Source: an uncultured Muribaculaceae bacterium
Lineage (GTDB): Bacteria > Bacteroidota > Bacteroidia > Bacteroidales > Muribaculaceae
NCBI GenBank assembly: GCA_947176745.1
Contig: CAMWRV010000005.1
Location: forward strand, 1 to 64,000
Length of the DNA stretch: 64,000 bases
Reading direction: 5' to 3'
The position numbers were made by a program, and so were the translations under genes. Under the pieces are notes generated by a model. That model saw only the letters and a list, made by a program, of their open reading frames with translations. It was not told where the DNA came from and did no database searches. Shown here in pieces: positions 9,132 through 17,939 of the stretch (positions are counted from its first letter, which is position 1; each line of letters opens with the position of its first letter).

Positions 9132-11183
9132 TCAGAGAAGCGAGATTGAGCGGCGGATGAATGCTGTCAGGTTTTCTCCTTTCAGGAGGCCGCTCTGGAG
9201 AAGAGCAAGGTCGATGATCTGCTTAAGCACCGGCTGAGTGGAAGCATAATCCTTCACCAGTTTCTCTTCTTGCGTGCGCTTTTCCTCGACTGTCTTTTCC
9301 TTGTCTGATATCTGTGTCTTGAGAGTCTCTTTTTCTGAATCCTCTTTCTTGTCATTCATTTCCTTGCGAAGTGTTTCGATCTCGCCGTTAAGAGTCTCTA
9401 TTTCGCCACGCACAGGCACGAGGTCGCTCTCAAGGGCGTTCTTGCCCTCTTCCACAAGCTTTCTGACAGACGGCTGCTCGGTGTTTACGACCAGTGCGTA
9501 CATGGCCGGCATCGAACCGTAGAAATTCATTCCGGGCTGAAGAGCGGCCATCTCTTTCATGCGTCGCATCATCTCGTTTTGCGTCACAGTGGCAGGCGCG
9601 TCGTTTTTAGAAAGAGCCGAATACTCCACAATGAAATTGATATCTTTCAGTTCGGGTAGCTGGCTGCGGAACATTCCTGTCAATATATCTGCCTCAAGAG
9701 GGGAGAGGTTGGAGTTTGCTGTGTCATCCTTGACGATGAGGCGCTCGGGGGTGTCGGAATCAACGCGGACAAACCTCGTCTTCTCAAGTTTGCTCTCAAG
9801 CATGTGAATCAGGTGCTGGTCAAGCTGACCGTCGAGCAGAAGCACGTTGTAACCTTTCTCCTCGGCCGACGTCACGTATGAGTACTGCTCGGTCTTGTCG
9901 GTGGCATAAAGGTAGATTACGTTCCCCTCGCGGTCGGTCTGCGTAGACTCGACAAGTGTGCGGTATTCGTCGAGCGTGTAGTAGTTGTCGTTGACGTCGC
10001 GCAGCAGGAAGAACTTCTTCGATGACTCATAGAATTTCTCGTCAGTCAGCATGCCGTATTTGATGAAGACCTCGATGTCGTTCCATTTCTGCTCGAAGGC
10101 CTTGCGGTCATCCTTGAACATGCGGTCGAGTTTCTCGGCCACTTTCTTTGAAATGTAGGATGAGATCTTCTTTACCTGCTGGTCTGCCTGAAGGTAGCTG
10201 CGGCTCACGTTCAGCGGTATGTCGGGAGAGTCGATCACTCCCTGCATCAGCATCATGAACTCAGGTACTACCCCCTCGACCTGATCGGTGACATAGACCT
10301 GATTGCAGTAAAGCTGTATCCTGTTCTGACGGATGTCGATATTGTTCCTGATTTTCGGGAAATAGAGTATACCGGTCAGATTAAACGGGTAGTCCACGTT
10401 GAGATGTATCCAGAACATGGGATCTTCCTCGCCTGGGCGCAGCTCATGATAGAACTCAAGGTAGTCTTTGTCTGAGAGTTCCGACGGCTTCTTTGTCCAG
10501 AGCGGTTCGGTTGAGTTGACCACGTTGTCTTTGTCGGAATCGACATACTTGCCATCTTTCCATTCCTGAACTTTTCCGCTGATGACAGGCACCGGAAGGA
10601 ACCGGCAGTATTTCTTCAGAAGTGCGTCTATGCGCGCCTGCTCAAGAAACTCCTTGTTGTCATCGTCAATATAAAGTATAATGTCGGTGCCACGGCTTTC
10701 CTTTTCAGTGGCATGCATCTCGAATTCAGGGCTTCCGTCGCAGGTCCATTCCACGGCTTCGGCTCCCTCCTTGTATGACAGAGAGCGGATCACCACTTTT
10801 TTAGAGACCATGAAAGCAGAATAGAATCCGAGACCGAAGTGGCCTATGATCGAGTTGGCAGTGTCTTTATATTTCTCCAGAAACTCTTCCGCTCCTGAGA
10901 ACGCGATCTGATTGATATATTTCTCGATGTCGTCGGCGTCCATGCCGATGCCGTGGTCGGAGACGGTGAGAGTCCCGGCTTCCTTGTCGACGCTTACGCG
11001 CACGTCCATTACTCCGAGCTCACCCTTGAACTCGCCGAACGATGCAAGAGTCTTCAGTTTCTGAGTGGCGTCGATGGCGTTCGACACAAGTTCACGCAGA
11101 AAGATCTCATGATCACTGTAAAGAAATTTCTTGATAACGGGGAAAATATTTTCTGTTGTTACCCCGATTTTTCCTTTTGCCAT
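9132..11183 (-). CDS. htpG: Hsp90-family molecular chaperone HtpG
   Basis: A 683-residue ATP-dependent cytosolic chaperone. The GHKL ATPase domain shows ELVSNAIDA with E31 and N35, DHGIG at 76-80 and GHFGLGFYS at 114-122. The middle and C-terminal dimerisation domains follow. E. coli HtpG is 624 residues; much of the extra length is a highly charged heptad-like stretch at about 593-646, predicted as coiled coil. I chose the ATG at 11183 (MAKGKIG) because the upstream extension of the frame runs through a promoter-like region and does not resemble HtpG. The -7 promoter element TAAATTTG lies 25-32 bases upstream of this ATG. Confidence 0.98.
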   Translation of the reverse strand: MAKGKIGVTTENIFPVIKKFLYSDHEIFLRELVSNAIDATQKLKTLASFGEFKGELGVMDVRVSVDKEAGTLTVSDHGIGMDADDIEKYINQIAFSGAEEFLEKYKDTANSIIGHFGLGFYSAFMVSKKVVIRSLSYKEGAEAVEWTCDGSPEFEMHATEKESRGTDIILYIDDDNKEFLEQARIDALLKKYCRFLPVPVISGKVQEWKDGKYVDSDKDNVVNSTEPLWTKKPSELSDKDYLEFYHELRPGEEDPMFWIHLNVDYPFNLTGILYFPKIRNNIDIRQNRIQLYCNQVYVTDQVEGVVPEFMMLMQGVIDSPDIPLNVSRSYLQADQQVKKISSYISKKVAEKLDRMFKDDRKAFEQKWNDIEVFIKYGMLTDEKFYESSKKFFLLRDVNDNYYTLDEYRTLVESTQTDREGNVIYLYATDKTEQYSYVTSAEEKGYNVLLLDGQLDQHLIHMLESKLEKTRFVRVDSDTPERLIVKDDTANSNLSPLEADILTGMFRSQLPELKDINFIVEYSALSKNDAPATVTQNEMMRRMKEMAALQPGMNFYGSMPAMYALVVNTEQPSVRKLVEEGKNALESDLVPVRGEIETLNGEIETLRKEMNDKKEDSEKETLKTQISDKEKTVEEKRTQEEKLVKDYASTQPVLKQIIDLALLQSGLLKGENLTAFIRRSISLL

Positions 11184-11207
11184 ATTATCTTGATTTAAGT
11201 AAGTGTT

Positions 11208-11240
11208 CAAATTTAATAATTTACTTGTGAGAAAAGCAAG
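11208..11240 (-). promoter_or_regulatory. Candidate htpG promoter
   Basis: On the minus strand TAAATTTG (11208-11215) matches the -7 consensus. A CTTG at 11237-11240 lies 21 bases further upstream as a weak -33. The -7 element is inside a 19-base sequence repeated exactly at 58906-58924. Confidence 0.5.
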
Positions 11241-11273
11241 ACTGAGGAACGGCGCGAGCCGTCCCTCAGTCTT
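11238..11273 (-). terminator. Terminator of the dpp3-alkD end of the operon
   Basis: A 16-base stem with one mismatch around a GCGA loop (11238-11253 with 11258-11273), followed on the minus strand by a T-rich tail. It lies about 100 bases beyond the AlkD-like stop codon and just upstream of htpG. Confidence 0.7.
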
Positions 11274-11374
11274 ATAACAAATATTGTGCCGAAGTGCAAT
11301 TCTCCTGTTTCTCAAAGAATGTTAAGACCATGTTTCAGCATAGTCTCTGCGTCTTGTCCGGGGCACTATGTGTT

Positions 11375-11779
11375 TCAAGCCAGATGTGCCTCAAGTGCCT
11401 TGACGGCCAGACCGTATCCTCCGTCATCTTTCATTCTTTGCAGAAGCCGGTGTGCGAAAGGAAGCCTTTTGAGTAGCCTGAAAGCGAGCATGTCGGCTTC
11501 CTCGCGGGTCATGACATCTGCGGCGAGCGCGAGCGCGCGCTCTTCTGTCATGTTTTCCAACTGAAACAGATATGTGGCCAGAAGTCGCGATTCCCTGACA
11601 TCGCGGTCTCCCCACAGTCTTTCCGCAAGCTCGTCGGAAGGCTCAAGGCCGCGGGCGATGCCTGCGATCGCCGGCACGTCGAGGCCGAATATCATCTTGT
11701 GCGGAATGCCGTAACGGCGCAGTGTGTCTGCCACTGCGCCGTTTCTGTATGTGAAGAAAAGGTGTTTGATCTCTTTCAT
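11375..11779 (-). CDS. Short AlkD-like (HEAT-repeat) DNA alkylation repair protein
   Basis: A 134-residue all-helical protein resembling the DNA-alkylation-repair (AlkD) HEAT-repeat family, which removes alkylated bases in characterised members. The segment LWGDRDVRESRLLAT (about 54-68) resembles the conserved AlkD repeat that carries the functional aspartate and arginine. At 134 residues it is little more than half of AlkD's usual 220-240, so it is a short variant or only a structural relative. It starts 5 bases after the dipeptidyl-peptidase gene stops and is probably cotranscribed with it. Glycosylase activity is an inference from family resemblance only. Confidence 0.65.
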   Translation of the reverse strand: MKEIKHLFFTYRNGAVADTLRRYGIPHKMIFGLDVPAIAGIARGLEPSDELAERLWGDRDVRESRLLATYLFQLENMTEERALALAADVMTREEADMLAFRLLKRLPFAHRLLQRMKDDGGYGLAVKALEAHLA

Positions 11780-11784
11780 TCCGG

Positions 11785-13830
11785 TTATTTTGTCAGCGGC
11801 GAGTAGTCGCGGCTCAGACGGAGCATCTGCTCGACATAGTTCTCCGGCCAGGATATGGTCACGTCGGTTATCTCTCCTTTCTCATCGAGAACGGGAGTAT
11901 AGACCGGGTTGATGAAACCTCTGTAGGGCGGAATGTCGAGTTTCGAGAATCTGTCGAGCACCTCCTTGTGAAGTTTCTGGTCAACTTTTACCGCATATTT
12001 CTGGATCAGATCGTTGCCGGCCTTGTAGTCGCCTTCGCTCTTCACGCGCTGAATCTCGGCCAGAAGGGTGCCGAAAAGATTGCGCAGCTCGCGATAGTCA
12101 TTGATCTTCACGTAAGTCTTGCCACCTTTCTTGACAAGCTCGACCACGTCTTTGCCACCTTTCGCTTTCTTCTTGCCGTTCTCAAGCGCCCATTTGGCCA
12201 CGAGCTGGCGGTTGCGCATGTGGGCCTCCTCGATGTCGTTGCCCGGCTCGATGCGGTTGAGCTGTGTCATGAGTCCGTTGAGCATGTACTTGTAGTATTC
12301 TGCCTGATAAGCGTCGGGATTGTCGAGAATGCCGAGCTCAAGAAGTTTCGGGTCGGCCAGATAGTAGAGCGCGAACAGGTCGGCGCGGGCCTCCTCGAGA
12401 GCGGAACCGTTCTCCTTGAGCGCGTCGCCGTCCACACCCGGCAGTAGCTTGCCTGATGCGTGGCCGAGACACTCGTGAAGGTCGGTGTGAAGCATGTCGG
12501 TGATATAGAGATAGTCATCCATGATCTTCGAAGTCGGAGCGTCGATCACGAATTCGGCATTGAATCCGTTGCCATGGCTTGCCATGTCGTATGCCTCTGT
12601 GATGTTCTCGATTGTCACTGACTTGGAACCGTGTGCGGCGCGGATCCAGTTGGAGTTAGGCAGGTTGATGCCGATGGCGGTCGAGGGGAACGCGTCGCCG
12701 GCGAGCATCGCGGCGTTGATCACCTTGGCCGATACTCCCTTGACGTTCTCTTTCTTGAATCGCTTGTCGACCGGAGAGTTGTCTTCGAACCACTGGGCGT
12801 TGCCCGAGATCGTCTCCGTGCGCGACGATGACTTGGCGTTCTTGAAGTTAACGTATGATTCCCATGAGCCGGTCATGCCCAGCGGGTCGCCGTAGCTTTC
12901 GATGAAGCCGTTGACGAAGTCCACGTCTGATTTGGTGTCTTCCGCCCAGAGAATCGAGTATTCGTCGAATGTGCGCAGGTCGCCGGTGATGTAAAAGTCG
13001 ATGAGGGCAGTGATATACGCTTTCTGCGCATCGTTTTCCGCAACGCTCTTGGCCTTGTCGAGCCAGTATATGATCTGGGCGATCGCCGGGCCGTAAAGGC
13101 CGTTGAGACAATAGACCTGCTCTTTCAGACGTCCGTTTTCATCCTTGACCACGCGTGCGTTGAGTCCGTAGGATACAGGAGTCGTGTCGGCGGGATCCTT
13201 CATTGCATCGTAGAAAGCCTCGACCTCGGCCTGAGTCACGCCTTCGCCATAAAGGTTGCCTGCCGATGTGGCCACCACGTCCTGTGTGCCGTCCTGATTG
13301 ACACGCTTGGCCATTACTGCCGGATTGAAGATCACCTCTGTCAGCTTGTCGATCATCTGTTCGGGAGTCTCACCCTCTTCGAGCGGCAGACAGCAGGGGC
13401 TGATCTTGCCGGTCTCGGCCAGGAAGAACTCTTTCGAGAATTCAGGCTTGAATTTGTCGGTGGAGTAGTGGTGGTGAATGCCGTTGCCGAACCATACCTG
13501 TTTCAGATATTTCTCGAACGCCTTGAAATCGGCCGATTCGCGGTCGCCGTCATAGTTCTGGTATATGCGTTCGAGAAGCTGGCGGATCTGAAGGTTGTAG
13601 CGCCCGTTCTGATCCCAGATTATGTCGCGGCCCATCTGCGCGGCCTGGGTCAGGTAATAGACCATTGTGCGCTGACGCGGAGTCAGGCGGTCGAATTCGG
13701 GCACTTCGTAGCGGAGCACCTCGATGTCGGCGAAACGGTCGACGTGATAGTTGAAGTTCTTGTCGACATAGGCGTTGGCGCTGAGGCCGGCCATTGTGCC
13801 GATGATTAGTGTCGGGATGATCTTTTTCAT
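11785..13830 (-). CDS. Exported dipeptidyl-peptidase III-like zinc peptidase (M49)
   Basis: A 681-residue metallopeptidase of the M49 family, which removes dipeptides from the N-termini of short peptides. The zinc motif is HECLGH at residues 452-457, the cysteine-containing version of the family's HEXXGH. A second conserved segment, EEARADLFALYYL, follows about 50 residues later and supplies the third ligand. Residues 1-20 look like a signal peptide ending in SANA, so the enzyme is expected in the periplasm, unlike eukaryotic cytosolic DPP III. It lies 36 bases after the rRNA methyltransferase gene and 5 bases before the AlkD-like gene, inside a minus-strand operon. Bacteroides homologues exist; the substrate is not shown by the sequence. 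Confidence 0.9.
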   Translation of the reverse strand: MKKIIPTLIIGTMAGLSANAYVDKNFNYHVDRFADIEVLRYEVPEFDRLTPRQRTMVYYLTQAAQMGRDIIWDQNGRYNLQIRQLLERIYQNYDGDRESADFKAFEKYLKQVWFGNGIHHHYSTDKFKPEFSKEFFLAETGKISPCCLPLEEGETPEQMIDKLTEVIFNPAVMAKRVNQDGTQDVVATSAGNLYGEGVTQAEVEAFYDAMKDPADTTPVSYGLNARVVKDENGRLKEQVYCLNGLYGPAIAQIIYWLDKAKSVAENDAQKAYITALIDFYITGDLRTFDEYSILWAEDTKSDVDFVNGFIESYGDPLGMTGSWESYVNFKNAKSSSRTETISGNAQWFEDNSPVDKRFKKENVKGVSAKVINAAMLAGDAFPSTAIGINLPNSNWIRAAHGSKSVTIENITEAYDMASHGNGFNAEFVIDAPTSKIMDDYLYITDMLHTDLHECLGHASGKLLPGVDGDALKENGSALEEARADLFALYYLADPKLLELGILDNPDAYQAEYYKYMLNGLMTQLNRIEPGNDIEEAHMRNRQLVAKWALENGKKKAKGGKDVVELVKKGGKTYVKINDYRELRNLFGTLLAEIQRVKSEGDYKAGNDLIQKYAVKVDQKLHKEVLDRFSKLDIPPYRGFINPVYTPVLDEKGEITDVTISWPENYVEQMLRLSRDYSPLTK

Positions 13831-13866
13831 TCGTATTATATTTAAGTTGTCAGTTGTTTGTCATTT

Positions 13867-15084
13867 TTATTCCACATACAGGACGAGTCCCTTCAGATAT
13901 TCACCCTCGGGATGCGATATGTCGATCGGATGGTCGGCCGGCTGCGAGAGCTGGTGCAGTATCCGCACCTTGCGCCCGGACCGGGCGGCGGCTGTGAAGA
14001 CCGCCATTCGGAACATGTCGCGCGAGATGGCCTGCGAGCAGGAGAACGTGAACAGTATTCCGCCTGACTTGATCTTCTCGAATGCCTTGGCGTTAAGTTT
14101 GCGGTAACCGATAAGACCGTTCTTGATCGCGCCACGGTGTTTGGCGAACGCCGGCGGGTCGAGCACGATGAGGTCATATTTGTCGCCGGGCATGTCGGCG
14201 AGGAATTTGAATGCGTCTTCGGCATAAGTCCTGTGCCTCGGGTCGCCGGGGAAGTTGAGCGCGATGTTGGCGTCGGTGAGGGCCGCCGCTTTTGTCGATG
14301 AGTCGACCGAGTCGACCGAAACCGCGCCACCACGCATGGCATAGACAGAGAAACCGCCGGTGTAGCAGAACATGTTGAGCACCGTTCTCCCCTCGGCGAA
14401 TTTCTCGAGAAGACTGCGGTTCTCGCGCTGGTCGACAAAGAAGCCTGTCTTCTGTCCCTTGAGCCAGTCGATGTTGAACTGGAGTCCGTTTTCTGTCGCT
14501 ATGTTGCCGTCGTAGCTGCCTACAAGGTATTCATTCTCCGGATCGAGCCCGGCCTTGTAGGGGAGTGTGGTCTCGCTTTTGTAGTATACATTGCGAATCC
14601 TTGCTTCAGGAAGGCGTGTGAGAGCCTCGGCTATGACCCGGCGTGCGAAATGCATGCCGGGTGAATGCGCCTGCATCACGGCCGTGTCGCCGTAGATGTC
14701 GACTATAAGACCGGGCAGAAAATCTCCTTCGCCGTGTACAAGGCGGAAGCAGTCATTGTCGGAGCGGATCAGCCCGAGCGAGCGGCGAAGTGTGTAGGCA
14801 CTCAGCAGACGCTTGAAATAGAAATCCTCAGGCAGTGTGTCGGTGCCGAATTCAAGAATGCGAACTGATATGCTGCCGATCTGGAAGTGCCCTGTGCCGA
14901 GCACATTGCCCTGGCTGTCGGTGACTGTCACTGTGTCGCCCTCCTCTATGTCGGCGGGGAGTGTGGCGATCGCTCCGGAGAAGACCCAGGGGTGATGGCG
15001 GAGCAGTGACTCCTCCTTGCCCGGACGCAGCCGGATAACGCCCTTTTCGTCTGACTTCTGCGGTGTGTGCGGTTTGGTTTTCAT
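13867..15084 (-). CDS. Class I SAM-dependent rRNA (cytosine-C5) methyltransferase, RlmI-like
   Basis: A 405-residue RNA methyltransferase with an N-terminal PUA domain (about 15-95) for RNA binding. A C-terminal Rossmann-type domain shows the SAM motif FCYTGGFSVYAM and the catalytic motif DPPAFAKHRG. A Cys in FSCSQAISRD is the likely nucleophile. By analogy with E. coli RlmI it should methylate a cytosine of 23S rRNA in the cytoplasm, although the exact target cannot be read from the sequence. It is 42 bases after rseP and 36 bases before the dipeptidyl-peptidase gene in the same direction, consistent with one transcript. Confidence 0.9.
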   Translation of the reverse strand: MKTKPHTPQKSDEKGVIRLRPGKEESLLRHHPWVFSGAIATLPADIEEGDTVTVTDSQGNVLGTGHFQIGSISVRILEFGTDTLPEDFYFKRLLSAYTLRRSLGLIRSDNDCFRLVHGEGDFLPGLIVDIYGDTAVMQAHSPGMHFARRVIAEALTRLPEARIRNVYYKSETTLPYKAGLDPENEYLVGSYDGNIATENGLQFNIDWLKGQKTGFFVDQRENRSLLEKFAEGRTVLNMFCYTGGFSVYAMRGGAVSVDSVDSSTKAAALTDANIALNFPGDPRHRTYAEDAFKFLADMPGDKYDLIVLDPPAFAKHRGAIKNGLIGYRKLNAKAFEKIKSGGILFTFSCSQAISRDMFRMAVFTAAARSGRKVRILHQLSQPADHPIDISHPEGEYLKGLVLYVE

Positions 15085-15127
15085 CAGCTGTGTTATGATG
15101 TCGTGTGATGGTTCTTTTGTATGTTCT

Positions 15128-16618
15128 TTATTTGAAAAGTCTTATGATATCCATTCCGTTGGCGTAGACAAGCAGCAGGATCAGTATGATCATTCCCGTT
15201 ATCTGCGCGCGCTCCATGAATTTCTCGCTCGGTTTGCGGCGGAATATCACCTCGTAAAGCAGGAACATGACGTGACCGCCGTCGAGTGCCGGGATCGGAA
15301 GTATGTTCATGAACGCCAGTGCTACGGAAAGAAAAGCGGCTATGTTCCAGAATGCTATCCAGTCCCATTTCTCGGGGAAGATGCTTCCGATCGATCCGAA
15401 ACCGCCTATGGAGCTTGCTCCCTCTTTTGTGAATACCATCTTCATTGATTTCGCGTAGCTTACAAGACGGTCAGTGCCCATCTCGATGCCGCGTGGTATC
15501 GACTCGAAGAGCCCGTAGCGTTTCTCTTTATAGGTATAGAATGCCGACGGGTCGATTTCAAGTCCGATTCCCATTTTTGACGCAGCGGAGAGTGTGACAT
15601 TCCTTATGATGGTGTCAGTGCGCTCTCCCGATTTGCGTGCCACGGTTATGGCCACGGTCTCGTTGTCGTGCCCGCGGAGTGTGGTCAGAAAGTCGATCAG
15701 CGATGGCGTGGGTGTATTGCCGATGGCCAGGATTTCGTCTCCTTTCATCAGCCCCCCTTTGGCTGCTCCTTCGCCCGGAGTGATCTGAGTGATACGGGCC
15801 GGGAATCGGTAGGTCAAGAAGCTGACAGTCGCTGTGTCGCTTTTCGCCTCGTTGTCAAGGCTGAAAATGAAATTGTCGGGTATGCGGATGTCTACGGTGT
15901 CTTTGCCGTCGCGCAGAACGGTAATAGTCCGTGCATGCACCATGTCGAGACGGTCTTCGTATGGGTTGTCAAGAGGCTTGCCGTCGGCCATTAGGGGAAT
16001 GTCGCCGTTGTGGAAACCGGCTTTGCGGGCTTCTCCTGAATATTCCATACCCATGCGGGCTTCGCTGAACGGCACGTATTTCTCACCTGTGGCATAGACT
16101 ATGCCGGCATAGATGACTATGGCGAGCAGGAAGTTGAACAGCACTCCGGCCACCATGATGAGAAGCCGCTGCCATGCCGGTTTCGACCGGAATTCCCATT
16201 CCTGTGCAGGCTGCTTCATCTGTTCGGTGTCCATCGACTCGTCGATCATGCCCGAAATCTTGCAGTATCCTCCGAGAGGCAGCCATCCGATGCCGTATTC
16301 CGTACCGCCCCAGAACGATTCCTTCTTTGCCGGTGTCTCTTTGGAACTGTCGGCTGCCACGTCTGAGCCGTCGGGGGTATTCTTGATCTGAGTCTCATCC
16401 GATCCGGCACCTTTCAGCTTCTTTGTCTTGCCGAAGAAGCCGTAGTAGCGTTTCGGCCTCCATTTGAAGATCTCGGTCCAGGGGTCGAAGAATATATAGA
16501 ACTTTTCGACGCGGACGCCAAAGATGCGGGCGAAAAGAAAATGCCCGAATTCATGTATTATCACGAGTATGGCGAAAGCGAGAATGAGCTGGGCCGCCTT
16601 TATGAGAAATGTTTCCAA
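15128..16618 (-). CDS. rseP: Site-2 intramembrane zinc protease RseP
   Basis: A 496-residue inner-membrane protease that cuts transmembrane segments such as those of anti-sigma factors, and clears signal-peptide remnants. The HEFGH zinc motif is at residues 22-26 inside the first transmembrane segment, and the second family motif NILPIPALDGG is near the C-terminus. A periplasmic PDZ-containing region lies between, followed by the final transmembrane helices. It is longer than E. coli RseP (450), partly through a hydrophilic insert after the first helix containing many Asp, Ser and Lys. It is 87 bases downstream of dxr, a common Bacteroidota arrangement. Confidence 0.97.
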   Translation of the reverse strand: METFLIKAAQLILAFAILVIIHEFGHFLFARIFGVRVEKFYIFFDPWTEIFKWRPKRYYGFFGKTKKLKGAGSDETQIKNTPDGSDVAADSSKETPAKKESFWGGTEYGIGWLPLGGYCKISGMIDESMDTEQMKQPAQEWEFRSKPAWQRLLIMVAGVLFNFLLAIVIYAGIVYATGEKYVPFSEARMGMEYSGEARKAGFHNGDIPLMADGKPLDNPYEDRLDMVHARTITVLRDGKDTVDIRIPDNFIFSLDNEAKSDTATVSFLTYRFPARITQITPGEGAAKGGLMKGDEILAIGNTPTPSLIDFLTTLRGHDNETVAITVARKSGERTDTIIRNVTLSAASKMGIGLEIDPSAFYTYKEKRYGLFESIPRGIEMGTDRLVSYAKSMKMVFTKEGASSIGGFGSIGSIFPEKWDWIAFWNIAAFLSVALAFMNILPIPALDGGHVMFLLYEVIFRRKPSEKFMERAQITGMIILILLLVYANGMDIIRLFK

Positions 16619-16705
16619 TTTTTAAATGTGAATGATATTTTCTGTTTGCTTGTGAATGTTGTCGAGTATGTTGTGAAGTGCGGCGGGAAATGATTCATGG
16701 AAGCC

Positions 16706-17872
16706 TTAAAGCAGGGACTCCGCGAACATTCTCGTCTCACGGTTGGTCGATACAAGAGTATCGATGCTGACATCGCCGGAATATTCCATTCTGCTCATTG
16801 CGGTTTCCGCAATGACCGGCATGTCGGTGAACCGGATTTTTCCCCGGAGGAAAGCGTCGACCGCCACCTCGTTGGCAGCGTTCAGAATGCAGGGCATGTT
16901 GCCTCCTTTGCCTATCGCCTCGAAGGCGAGACGCAGCAACGGAAATCTCTCCATGTCGGGAGCCTCGAATGTCAGAGTCGCGTAGTCACGGAGCGAGAGG
17001 GGAGCGGTATCGGTGGCGAGGCGTTCCGGATAACCGAGTGCGTAGCGGATGGGAAGATGCATGTCGGGCACTCCGAGCTGGGCCTTTATGGAACCGTCGT
17101 GAAATTCTACCATCGAATGTATCACCGATTGCGGATGGACGGCAATCTCGATGTTGCGCGGGTCGCAGTCGAATAGCCATCTTGCCTCGATCATCTCGAA
17201 GCCTTTGTTCATCATCGAGGCCGAGTCGATGGTGACTTTTGCACCCATGTCCCAGTTCGGATGCCGCAGTGCGTCATCTACTGTCACGTTCTCGAGTTCT
17301 TTCGCCGACAGGGTGCGGAACGGTCCGCCGCTTGCAGTGAGTATGATTTTCCTCATTGCCGGTCTATTCTCTCCGACAAGACACTGGAAAATGGCGGAGT
17401 GTTCGCTGTCGACAGGTATGATCTCCGACTCTGAGTCTTTCAGAAGACGGGTGATGAGCTCTCCGGCCACAACCAGAGTCTCCTTGTTGGCGAGTGCGAT
17501 TCGTTTCCCTGCCGCGATAGCTTTTATTGTCGGGATCAGGCCGCTGTAGCCGACCATGGCTGTCACAACTGTGTCGGCTTCTCCCATGGACGCTATGTCG
17601 GCCACTGCGTCATCGCCGGCCTCGACTTCTATGGGCAGATCGGCGAGCGCGCCGCGCAGGTTGTCGTGCTGGCTTTTATCGGCTATGGCCACGCGTCTCG
17701 GAAGAAATTCTCTTGCCTGGCGGGCGAGCAGTTCCCAGTTTCGCCGTGCGGCGAGACCCACCGCGCGGAATCGCCCGGGATACTCACGGATGATATCGAG
17801 CGTCTGCGTGCCGATGCTCCCGGTGCTCCCGAGAATCACTATGTTTGTCGCCTCTTTGCTTTCGGGCTTCAT
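16706..17872 (-). CDS. dxr: 1-deoxy-D-xylulose 5-phosphate reductoisomerase
   Basis: A 388-residue cytosolic enzyme that converts DXP to 2-C-methyl-erythritol 4-phosphate with NADPH, the committed step of the non-mevalonate isoprenoid pathway. The N-terminal dinucleotide-binding motif GSTGSIGTQTL is at about residues 15-25. Metal and substrate motifs include TASGGPFR and the stretch NWDMGAKVTIDSASMMNKG, and the length matches the family. It starts 67 bases after the M23-like gene and is followed by rseP in the same direction. Confidence 0.98.
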   Translation of the reverse strand: MKPESKEATNIVILGSTGSIGTQTLDIIREYPGRFRAVGLAARRNWELLARQAREFLPRRVAIADKSQHDNLRGALADLPIEVEAGDDAVADIASMGEADTVVTAMVGYSGLIPTIKAIAAGKRIALANKETLVVAGELITRLLKDSESEIIPVDSEHSAIFQCLVGENRPAMRKIILTASGGPFRTLSAKELENVTVDDALRHPNWDMGAKVTIDSASMMNKGFEMIEARWLFDCDPRNIEIAVHPQSVIHSMVEFHDGSIKAQLGVPDMHLPIRYALGYPERLATDTAPLSLRDYATLTFEAPDMERFPLLRLAFEAIGKGGNMPCILNAANEVAVDAFLRGKIRFTDMPVIAETAMSRMEYSGDVSIDTLVSTNRETRMFAESLL

Positions 17873-17939
17873 TATTGTCTGGTTGTTATCTTAAACTGTA
17901 TTTTCTATATATTAAGGTGTAATGCGTGCCGACCTCCGG

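Noticed and set aside
11184..11315. N-terminal extension of the HtpG frame
   Set aside because: The added residues do not resemble Hsp90 and the DNA holds a promoter and terminator. MAKGKIG at 11183 is the family start.
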